5,762 bases of DNA. Origin: Spirochaeta sp. GTDB taxonomy: Bacteria > Spirochaetota > Spirochaetia > Sphaerochaetales > Sphaerochaetaceae. The notes below the pieces were generated by a model. It did not search any database. It saw nothing but the letters and a program-made list of their open reading frames with translations, and was not told the DNA's origin. The DNA is taken from positions 1 to 5,762 of the forward strand of contig JAIMZO010000112.1 in NCBI GenBank assembly GCA_020054965.1, in the 5' to 3' direction. Of this stretch, positions 1 to 5,751 are shown in pieces (position 1 is the stretch's first letter; the number at the start of each line of letters is the position of its first letter). A program made the position numbers and the translations under genes.

Positions 1-309
1 ATCCAATACCTGTTGTAATTTCTCTTGGTCATGCAAAGCATAGGCTTTACCAAGCTCACTGTTTCTTTGTGCCTGAGCTTCTTTTTCCCATTGTTCCAAG
101 AGAAGCATTTTTTCATTTTCATCGAGAAAGATCTGGTTTCCATAGCGTTTTGCTACGTTTCCAACCATCTCAGTGAGTGTATCGAGCCTTGCATCAAGTG
201 GAACGATGCCTACAGAAAAAGACATCGTTCCCTCTTGTGCAACAAGCGTTGAGGCGCAGAGGAGAAACAGCACAATACAGACTGTACGAAGGGCCATGTT
301 TTTGCCCAT
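1..309 (-). CDS. Secreted protein of unknown function, N-terminal part (3' end outside window)
   Basis: The frame is open for 103 codons from an ATG at 309 to the left edge, so only the N-terminus is present. Residues 1-24 look like a signal peptide: a short positive start (MGKNMALR), a hydrophobic core (VCIVLFLLCAS) and a plausible signal peptidase I site after TLVA, before QEG. A Cys lies in the core, but the residues before it (FLL) do not make a good lipobox, so a lipoprotein is less likely. The mature part begins with a strand-like stretch (MSFSVGIVPLDARLDTL) and continues as a charged, probably helical region rich in Glu, Gln and Lys. I do not recognise a family. The start is supported by a strong GGAGGAG six bases upstream, inside the last codons of prfB; an in-frame ATG at 297 is the alternative. 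It begins three bases after the prfB stop, so it is probably co-transcribed with and translationally coupled to prfB. Confidence 0.8.
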   Translation of the reverse strand, partial: MGKNMALRTVCIVLFLLCASTLVAQEGTMSFSVGIVPLDARLDTLTEMVGNVAKRYGNQIFLDENEKMLLLEQWEKEAQAQRNSELGKAYALHDQEKLQQVLD

Positions 310-312
310 GCC

Positions 313-1417
313 CTACTCCTCCTTCTGCCCCCATTGCAAATAACTTTCGATGAGGGGTTCGATCTCCCCATCCATGACTGCCTGAATATTACCAATGGTC
401 ATCCCGGTGCGATGGTCCTTGACCATGGTATAAGGCTGGAACACATAGGAACGAATCTGGCTTCCCCAGGTAATTTCTTTCTTCTCTATGGCATTCTTTT
501 GGTGTTCTTTCTCTTTTTCTTCACGGTAATACTCGTACAGACGACTCTTGAGCATCTTGAATGCGACATCTTTGTTCATCACCTGGCTTCGCTCATTCTG
601 ACACTGTACGACAATTCCTGTGGCATAGTGGGTTATTCGCACCGCACTGTCGGTCTTGTTGACGTGCTGACCACCAGCCCCACCGGCCCGATAGGTATCA
701 AGACGATAGTCCTCAGGCTTCAGGTCGATCTCGATGGTGTCATCGATCACCGGGGATGCATAGACACTGGTAAACGATGTATGTCGACGCTTCTGTGAAT
801 CAAAAGGACTGATACGTACCAATCGGTGGACACCAGCCTCTCCTTTCAGATACCCAAAGGCATATGGTCCGGAAACCTTGATGGTTGCACTCTTGATACC
901 ACCCTCATCCTCCTGGAGATCAAGTATCTGGCTCTTGAAACCGCTACGCTCGCAATACCGGAGGTACATGCGCATCAACATATTGGCCCAGTCACTGGCT
1001 TCAGTCCCACCTGCTCCTGCATGAATGGTGAGAAAGCAGTCGTTTTTGTCGAACTTACCATCAAGCAAGGTCTTGAGCCGTAGTTCTTGGTAAGTGGCCA
1101 GCATGGTCTCAATTTGTTCGTTGACCTCAGCTTCTTCTTCCGCATTATCCGGTTCATCTGCATAGATTTCCATGAGCTCGCTCATTTCATCCATTTTATC
1201 GATCAATTCTTTCCAGATATTGTATGTATCCTTCAAACTGTTGAGTTCCGTGAACAGGGCCTGTGCATTGTTTGGATCATCCCAGAATCCCGGTTCAAGT
1301 GTTTTAGCCTCGAGTTCGGCCATCTTCATTTCCATCCCTTGCGGGTCAAAGACGCCTCCATACGGTGTAGGCTTCTTCTTTTACTGATTCAAACTGTGAT
1401 TTATTCTGGAAAAACAT
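313..1417 (-). CDS. prfB: Peptide chain release factor 2 (RF2), with +1 programmed frameshift
   Basis: RF2 recognises UGA and UAA stop codons in the ribosomal A site and triggers peptide release. Translation starts at ATG 1417 (MFFQNKSQFESVKEE), runs 23 codons to CTT, meets an in-frame TGA at 1348-1346, and must shift +1 to continue as Asp-Pro-Gln-Gly and on to the TAG at 315-313. The joined product is 367 residues, close to the usual RF2 length of about 365. The RF2-specific anticodon-like tripeptide Ser-Pro-Phe is at residues 203-205 and the catalytic Gly-Gly-Gln at 248-250, both nearly at the E. coli positions; GAGGTEA before them and the HVNKT after GGQ are also typical. The start has AGGAG seven bases upstream, overlapping the stop of the gene before it. 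An annotation without the frameshift would wrongly begin at ATG 1335 with 340 residues. Expression is expected to be self-limiting: low RF2 favours the shift. Confidence 0.97.
316..322 (-). promoter_or_regulatory. Ribosome binding site of the secreted-protein gene, inside the prfB 3' end
   Basis: The minus strand reads GGAGGAG followed by six bases (TAGGGC, which contains the prfB stop) and then ATG at 309. It lies entirely within the final Glu codons of prfB. Its spacing favours the ATG at 309 over the in-frame ATG at 297. Confidence 0.7.
1345..1359 (-). promoter_or_regulatory. RF2 programmed +1 frameshift site
   Basis: The minus strand reads GGAGG (1359-1355), three bases (CGT), then CTT TGA C (1351-1345). 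This is the canonical RF2 autoregulatory signal: a Shine-Dalgarno-like element three bases before a slippery CUU followed by a poorly terminating UGAC. The peptidyl-tRNA slips from CUU to UUU, so the next codon read is GAC. The frames on both sides join exactly into a full RF2. Confidence 0.96.
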
Positions 1418-1424
1418 CTGTGTA

Positions 1425-1430
1425 CTCCTA
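1425..1430 (-). promoter_or_regulatory. Ribosome binding site of prfB overlapping the upstream stop codon
   Basis: The minus strand reads TAGGAG, in which TAG is the stop of the GH57-like gene and AGGAG is the Shine-Dalgarno sequence of prfB, seven bases before ATG 1417. The overlap suggests that ribosomes finishing the upstream gene help start prfB. Confidence 0.75.
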
Positions 1431-3326
1431 TTTTCGTTCAACACGAAGACCCAAGGTAATCTTCTTTTCTCCACCACTAGCCAATACAATCGGCCATGAG
1501 GCCATGAACAGGGTGTGCTGGTAGAGCGTCTCATTCCCAAGGACTGTTTCGCTCTCAATAGTATAATCTTCCTTGAGCAAGGTAAAGCGGCTATCGCCTA
1601 CCAAGGTCAGGGAAGTGCTATTGGGTTCATCATAGATTCTCAGCGATTTGACTTGCTCAAGAACCACTTCTTTCTCTTGCCATGTCACATTTTTCTTGTT
1701 TTCCAACTGGATAAAGGAAATGGGAAGACCATGTGAGTCAATCGAGAGAGGTATCTCACAGCCATAGATACAGCTTATCTGTTCCTCCCCGATGTTGGTG
1801 AGCGTTATATCTACCAAGATGGTATTCTGCCGTAGTTTGAAATGCTTGGCAATTTGCAGGCTTCCACCGATGATCGGGCTGTCCCCGGTTGTGCAGGTTG
1901 CCACATACTCGGTATTCCTACGGTCAACGCCCTCAAGATCATAGACCTGGCTTCCCATAGCCAAGCAATTCTTTTCATCCAACTTGGTATATTCGTCCAT
2001 GACAAAGTGTTCTCTCAGAAAAACATCACTGAACAATCGCTGTTTTTGTCCGGGTGGGAGCTGGTGCTGATTGCCACTGGAGCTACCAAACTGTGAAAGT
2101 GGGCTGAACGTATCACCATAATTATACAAGGAAGGTAAATAGGTAAGTTCTGAAAGGGAGCCTCCTTTCGGGTCAACCACACAGCTCAAGTACTTACCAA
2201 AGAACAGATATTCACTCAAGGCATCGTGGTCAAAGTCATTGTTCACCGGATAGCTGTAATCCTTGAGTGCAGTGAGCACACTGTCCGCTTCACTGATGTA
2301 TCGCCAGAATAATTTTCTGACCGATGAACGCAGCATTGGTGCATTGGCATCACAGAGATACATACTCCCACAAGAGATTTTCTGGATCAAGGCTTCCAAG
2401 CGTTTCCGCACATCCTTGTCTTTCTTGTACATGCGTGCCGTTTCCACCATGGTGGTATAGCGCCCATACAGATAGGCAAGGCTTTCATCCTTTACAAACA
2501 ACTCATTGATGCAACCCAGATCCCCCTTGTTTGCATCAATACCATACCACCCTGCTTGTAGATACCCTTTCTTCGGCGGGTCATTATGGAGATATGCTTC
2601 CTCGATGGAGCTGGTCTCATACCCGAAGAACAGATCGAACAGTTGTATGGTCTGCTGTGCGGTCACTCCTGCCTGCAGGAGATGATCAAGGTTGATCATA
2701 GCCATGACAAAGGGAGGTTCGCTCTCCAGGTAGTTCCTGATATGTTCAATCAAATTCCCAAAACTGATGGTTTTTTTTGCAAAAGAGGCTATCAGGTCAC
2801 TGATGGTACCATCCATTGGGATGATGGAGACAGACTTCCCCATTTCCTGCATGATGAACGGTTCATCAAATTGCTGGAGCCCTGTCTCGTCAGAGGTGGA
2901 AATGATTATTGAATCGATAAAGCAGAGATTTGCTGTATTGATGTATAGCGGGTTGAAAACCTGTCCATAACTGAAAAGCGTCTTGGACCGCTGTCCAAAC
3001 CGCTTTCTCAGATAGGTGGTCGTCATTTCTATTTGGTTGGAACGGTCCTTGGGAGCGAGCAAGCTCAGGATACTCTGGTTGAATGAACCGGTAAGCATCT
3101 CAAGCTTTCCATTCTTGGCAAGTTCGGATATCAAGAGACTCACCGAACCATGGTTAGCATCAAGCCAAACGAGCAGGGGTATGCTCAAGGAAAGTTGCAT
3201 GATCGCATCTTCACGTGCATGGATATGCGTGAGCAAAGGTTTGCATACAGCTTCCAATGCCCGTTCGTAAACGGGCATTGGCTCAGCATTGGTGATTTGA
3301 CTGTACGCACCTACTAATAATTTCAT
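1428..3326 (-). CDS. GH57/4-alpha-glucanotransferase-like protein, probably catalytically inactive
   Basis: This 632-residue protein follows, by eye, the layout of GH57 4-alpha-glucanotransferases such as the Thermococcus litoralis enzyme: a catalytic-like N-terminal barrel (about 1-270), a helical middle region (about 275-355) and a beta-rich C-terminal domain (about 375-632). Recognisable landmarks are GKLEMLTGSFNQSILSLL (73-90, like the family's GxLE region), the segment before NP at 125-126, KGYLQAGWYGID (253-264), CGSMYLCDANAPMLR (319-333) and DVFLREHF (434-441). Key residues appear lost: the family HQP motif is replaced by AYSQIT (7-12), and the nucleophile Glu of the TERVWQP motif falls on Gly121 in SYGQVFNP. 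The acid/base Asp region is the degenerate INLDHLL (211-217). Members normally rearrange or hydrolyse alpha-1,4-glucans in the cytoplasm; here a binding or regulatory role is more likely, which is inference. No signal peptide is seen. The start is forced: the codon two positions upstream is the in-frame rnfB stop (TAG-TGC-ATG). No strong Shine-Dalgarno is present, so start by coupling to rnfB is likely. Confidence 0.82.
   Translation of the reverse strand: MKLLVGAYSQITNAEPMPVYERALEAVCKPLLTHIHAREDAIMQLSLSIPLLVWLDANHGSVSLLISELAKNGKLEMLTGSFNQSILSLLAPKDRSNQIEMTTTYLRKRFGQRSKTLFSYGQVFNPLYINTANLCFIDSIIISTSDETGLQQFDEPFIMQEMGKSVSIIPMDGTISDLIASFAKKTISFGNLIEHIRNYLESEPPFVMAMINLDHLLQAGVTAQQTIQLFDLFFGYETSSIEEAYLHNDPPKKGYLQAGWYGIDANKGDLGCINELFVKDESLAYLYGRYTTMVETARMYKKDKDVRKRLEALIQKISCGSMYLCDANAPMLRSSVRKLFWRYISEADSVLTALKDYSYPVNNDFDHDALSEYLFFGKYLSCVVDPKGGSLSELTYLPSLYNYGDTFSPLSQFGSSSGNQHQLPPGQKQRLFSDVFLREHFVMDEYTKLDEKNCLAMGSQVYDLEGVDRRNTEYVATCTTGDSPIIGGSLQIAKHFKLRQNTILVDITLTNIGEEQISCIYGCEIPLSIDSHGLPISFIQLENKKNVTWQEKEVVLEQVKSLRIYDEPNSTSLTLVGDSRFTLLKEDYTIESETVLGNETLYQHTLFMASWPIVLASGGEKKITLGLRVERK
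3254..3281 (-). repeat. Perfect 12-bp inverted repeat with 4-base loop inside the GH57-like gene
   Basis: On the minus strand CCAATGCCCGTT (3281-3270) is followed by TACG and then AACGGGCATTGG (3265-3254), a perfect reverse complement of the first arm. In RNA this is a 12-bp stem closed by UACG, which fits the UNCG tetraloop pattern, although the closing pair is U-A and not the preferred C-G. It covers codons 16-25, 45 bases after the start codon. No U-tract follows, so it is not an intrinsic terminator. It could be an mRNA stability or processing element, or a DNA-binding palindrome. Confidence 0.8.
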
Positions 3327-3329
3327 GCA

Positions 3330-4130
3330 CTACCGCTTGATGATACACTTGGTCGGACACGCCTCTGCAGCATCAGCAATCTGGCTGTGTGGGAGTGTCT
3401 GATCGAAAGTAGAAAGGAAACTGTCAACTTTACATCCTGATTCAGGATACTTGTTTTCACAGATTTTACAACCAATGCAACCGACTGTACACACTTTTCG
3501 TACTTTTCCACCCGGTTCATGATTGTTGCATTCAATTACATATTCACTATCTTCATAAATCATATGCATAGCACCCGTTGGGCAGATCTGCACACACTTT
3601 TCACAGCTGATACACTTCTTTTCATCAACAATGATGTATCCCTGGTCATCCCTGCTGATGGCACCGGTAGGACAAACATTGATACAGGAACCGAGATGCA
3701 AACAGGCTGACTTGCAACTGTAATTTCCACCAAAGAGCAGGAACGCGGCATTGCAGTCCTCAAGACCTTCATACTTGTAGTCTTGTGAACTCACATCAAC
3801 ATTTCCCCGGCACATGACATGCGCCACTTTCCTTCTCGTTTCACCAGAAGCTTCGACTTCCTGCCCCATGATCTCGGCCATTTTTTTTACCAAATCAGGA
3901 CCACCAGGACTGCACAATCCAATTGGAGCTTCACCGAGGGCTACAGCTGCTGCATAGGCTGCACAACCGGCATACCCACACACACCACAGTTTGCACCAG
4001 GCATGATCTGTTCAAGAGCCAAGGTTTTCGGGTCCTTCTTGACCGCCAATTTCTTTTCAGCATAGGAGAGACCGAATCCGAAGAGTCCACCCAACACGGC
4101 GACTACTATGATTGCCATAACAATATTCAC
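3330..4130 (-). CDS. rnfB: Rnf complex iron-sulphur subunit RnfB
   Basis: RnfB carries electrons between ferredoxin and the membrane part of the Rnf complex, on the cytoplasmic face. The 266-residue product has one N-terminal membrane helix (about 3-23), then the Fe-S domain with Cys48, Cys51, Cys56 and Cys73 (CGVCGYAGC motif), then a ferredoxin domain with Cys139/143/149 and CP at 153, and CISCEKC at 173-179 with CP at 183. A second ferredoxin-like domain follows: Cys218/221/224 and CPTK at 258. In that domain the fourth Cys of the first motif is Tyr228, and the first three Cys of the second motif are absent, so only one cluster seems supported. It is longer than E. coli RsxB (about 190 residues) because of this extra domain, as in anaerobe RnfB. 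The start is GTG at 4130, chosen because GGGGG lies six bases upstream, overlapping the rnfA stop; the in-frame ATG at 4118 has no such site and would cut the membrane helix. Confidence 0.96.
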   Translation of the reverse strand: MNIVMAIIVVAVLGGLFGFGLSYAEKKLAVKKDPKTLALEQIMPGANCGVCGYAGCAAYAAAVALGEAPIGLCSPGGPDLVKKMAEIMGQEVEASGETRRKVAHVMCRGNVDVSSQDYKYEGLEDCNAAFLLFGGNYSCKSACLHLGSCINVCPTGAISRDDQGYIIVDEKKCISCEKCVQICPTGAMHMIYEDSEYVIECNNHEPGGKVRKVCTVGCIGCKICENKYPESGCKVDSFLSTFDQTLPHSQIADAAEACPTKCIIKR

Positions 4131-4136
4131 AACGAT

Positions 4137-4143
4137 CCCCCTT
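4137..4143 (-). promoter_or_regulatory. Ribosome binding site deciding the GTG start of rnfB
   Basis: The minus strand reads AAGGGGG, six bases (ATCGTT), then GTG at 4130. The two A bases belong to the rnfA stop TAA. The match to AGGAGG is imperfect, but its position supports the GTG over the ATG at 4118. Confidence 0.55.
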
Positions 4144-4735
4144 ATACCAGATGCAGATTGGTGAGCAGTGACTTGTCAAATGCCATAAAGGCCAGAGCCA
4201 TCAACCCAGCAGAAATGAAAGCGATGGGAACGCCACGATATGCTTTCCTCACCGGTTGCAGATCAAGTTTCTCACGAATATTGCTCATCAACACAATTGC
4301 CAAGGTAAATCCAAGGCCTGCTGCAATTCCACCAACAAATGCCTCCATGACATTGTACTCGTTGGTGATATTGATGATGGCGATACCCAAGACTGCACAG
4401 TTGGTGGTAATCAGGGGAAGATAGATGCCCAGAGCCTTGTATAAGGCTGGACTGATCTTCTGGATCACCATCTCCAACAGCTGTACCAAACTAGCTATAA
4501 CCAGGATAAAGGTCAACGTCTGCAGGTACTGCAGATTAAAGGGAACCAACAAGAAGTAATAAATCGCCCATGTTACCACAGAGGCTACGGTGGTCACAAA
4601 GGTTACAGAGGCACCCATACCGATGGCATTCTCACTGTTCTTTGAAACACCAATGAAGGGACAAACACCCAGGAACTGTACAAGAATGAAATTATTGATG
4701 AAAATAAAGGTGATTAGTATTGCAATATAACTCAT
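4142..4735 (-). CDS. rnfA: Rnf complex membrane subunit RnfA
   Basis: RnfA is one of two homologous, oppositely oriented membrane subunits (with RnfE) that form the core of the Rnf complex in the cytoplasmic membrane. The 197-residue product is close to the usual family length of about 190 and has six hydrophobic segments, at roughly 4-24, 38-62, 68-92, 100-122, 130-150 and 168-188. The family signatures NNFILVQFLGVCPFIGVSK (14-32) and YLPLITTNCAVLG (105-117) are present, with Cys25 and Cys113. Structures of Rnf and the related Na+-NQR show that this pair, together with the equivalent pair in the partner subunit, holds an iron-sulphur cluster within the membrane; both pairs are intact here. 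One base separates it from the rnfE stop (TAA-G-ATG). GAAGGA lies eight bases before the ATG, within rnfE. No oddities seen. Confidence 0.97.
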   Translation of the reverse strand: MSYIAILITFIFINNFILVQFLGVCPFIGVSKNSENAIGMGASVTFVTTVASVVTWAIYYFLLVPFNLQYLQTLTFILVIASLVQLLEMVIQKISPALYKALGIYLPLITTNCAVLGIAIINITNEYNVMEAFVGGIAAGLGFTLAIVLMSNIREKLDLQPVRKAYRGVPIAFISAGLMALAFMAFDKSLLTNLHLV

Positions 4736-4736
4736 C

Positions 4737-5366
4737 TTATCTGTCCTTCTTTCGTGAGGAGTTCCAATCGAAGAACGCCTTCAGGAATCCCATGATCAAC
4801 AATGCACCAGGGGCAAGGGAGAGCACCCTGATCGGATTGTCGTAGAACCAAGGGATGTTGATGACACCACTGAAGTTCCCCATCGGGAACAGGGTGATGG
4901 TACCCGAACCAAACAGTTCACGGATCAGTGCAATGAGCGTAAGTCCCAAAGCAAATCCAATTGCCATCCCGATTGCATCCAGTATGCTATCCACAATCGT
5001 ATTCTTGCTTGCAAACGCTTCAGCCCTTCCCAGAATGATGCAGTTTACCACAATCAATGGTAGATACACGCCCAAGGCATTGTAAACAGCAGGGACAAAG
5101 GCATGCATGACCATCTCGGTAATGGTTACCAAAGTGGCGATAACAACGATATATGCCGGAATATGAATGGATGAGGGAATTATATGTCTTAGGCCTGATA
5201 TGATGATATTGCTGAACAGCAACACAAACAAGACACCTGCAGACATGCCGATTGCATTGGAGACCTGGGTGGAAACACCAAGTACCGGACAGAGTCCCAA
5301 CATGAGGACAAATATCGGATTTTCCTTGAAAAATCCTTTGGTGAGTTCTTTTGGCCTCTTACTCAT
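4737..5366 (-). CDS. rnfE: Rnf complex membrane subunit RnfE
   Basis: RnfE is the homologue and partner of RnfA in the membrane core of the Rnf complex. The 209-residue product has about six hydrophobic segments (roughly 16-31, 38-58, 70-92, 97-113, 128-150, 182-199). The signatures NPIFVLMLGLCPVLGVS (16-32) and LGVYLPLIVVNCIILGRAE (98-116) are typical, with Cys26 and Cys109 as the expected cluster ligands. The internal RnfA/RnfE likeness is plain by eye, for instance YLPLI followed by NC in both. The C-terminus ends in a short charged tail (WNSSRKKDR). Its ATG overlaps the rnfG stop as ATGA, and a strong GGAGGT sits five bases upstream, inside rnfG. Confidence 0.97.
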   Translation of the reverse strand: MSKRPKELTKGFFKENPIFVLMLGLCPVLGVSTQVSNAIGMSAGVLFVLLFSNIIISGLRHIIPSSIHIPAYIVVIATLVTITEMVMHAFVPAVYNALGVYLPLIVVNCIILGRAEAFASKNTIVDSILDAIGMAIGFALGLTLIALIRELFGSGTITLFPMGNFSGVINIPWFYDNPIRVLSLAPGALLIMGFLKAFFDWNSSRKKDR

Positions 5367-5751
5367 TTCGTACCTCCAAGCGCTTTCACATATGCACTAC
5401 CTGCGTCAATTGCCTTCCCGACCGCGGTGAATGTGACAGAGGCACCGCTTACAGACTGTGCATCACTGTCAGAAAGCATATCCTTTGAAGTGGGAACTGC
5501 CTTATCACTTCCGGTTCCCATGAACTTATCCATATATGAAGCATCCGCTGCCTTTGCACCAAGACCGGGTGTTTCTGAATGGTTCAGGACCTGGGCTGCA
5601 AGCAACTCTCCAGAGAGAGCGTACGAGGCAACCAAGGTTATCTGACCACCGTAACCGGCACTCTGCAAGCCGAGGATGTATCCAACCAGTTCACCGTTGT
5701 CGGTAAGATCGATTAAATAGGTGACATACTTGTTGCCTTCAACCATTTCCT
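5363..5751 (-). CDS. rnfG: Rnf complex FMN-carrying subunit RnfG, C-terminal part (5' end missing)
   Basis: RnfG is anchored by one N-terminal helix and carries a covalently bound FMN on the outer side of the cytoplasmic membrane, as part of the Rnf electron path. About 128 C-terminal residues are present, against about 180-220 for a full protein, so the membrane anchor and first part of the FMN-binding domain are missing. Visible signatures, numbered from the Met at 5746, are GYILGLQSAGYGGQITL (22-38), HSETPGLGAK (56-65) and the flavin-attachment motif SGASVT (100-105), with Thr105 the expected phosphoester site. That Met should not be taken as the start: the TAG just upstream (5752-5750) uses a base that appears to be sequencing adapter, and there is no Shine-Dalgarno in the few bases left. 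The frame very likely continues beyond the contig end. The stop TGA overlaps the rnfE start. Confidence 0.93.
5372..5377 (-). promoter_or_regulatory. Strong ribosome binding site of rnfE
   Basis: The minus strand reads GGAGGT, five bases (ACGAA), then ATG at 5366. It lies inside the end of rnfG, whose stop overlaps the rnfE start by four bases (ATGA), which suggests coupled translation and fixes the rnfE start. Confidence 0.75.

Noticed and set aside
1..24. Adapter sequence at the left edge, matching the right edge
   Set aside because: The left edge (starting ATCCAATACC) does not resemble the adapter and keeps the secreted-protein frame open.
334..798. A 154-codon open frame on the plus strand
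   Set aside because: It is fully antisense to prfB, whose motifs are unmistakable; the translation is low-complexity and hydrophobic with no family likeness.
1087..1524. A 145-codon open frame on the plus strand
   Set aside because: It spans the prfB start, the frameshift site and the end of the GH57-like gene in antisense, and shows no supporting signals.
1346..1558. A 70-codon minus-strand frame beginning in the GH57-like gene
   Set aside because: Only its last 23 codons are real, as the zero-frame leader of prfB before the frameshift. The part upstream of ATG 1417 is an out-of-frame reading of the GH57-like gene.
2771..2778. Run of eight A bases (minus strand) in the GH57-like gene, as a possible slippage or phase-variation site
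   Set aside because: It encodes ordinary Lys codons, a similar run of eight occurs in rnfB (3881-3888), and neither has a frameshift-rescuing signal or alternative downstream frame of note.
3254..3281. The perfect hairpin as an intrinsic transcription terminator
   Set aside because: No U-tract follows on the transcribed strand, and the stem lies within an intact coding frame with two more operon genes downstream.
3819..4424. A 201-codon open frame on the plus strand
   Set aside because: It lies antisense across rnfB and rnfA, both certain genes, and its translation has no recognisable domain or ribosome binding site. It is a shadow of the codon pattern on the other strand.
4142..5366. RnfA and RnfE as Na+-NQR subunits NqrE and NqrD
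   Set aside because: The families are homologous, but the neighbouring RnfB with its Fe-S domain and multiple ferredoxin clusters, directly after RnfA, identifies an Rnf complex; Na+-NQR has no RnfB equivalent.
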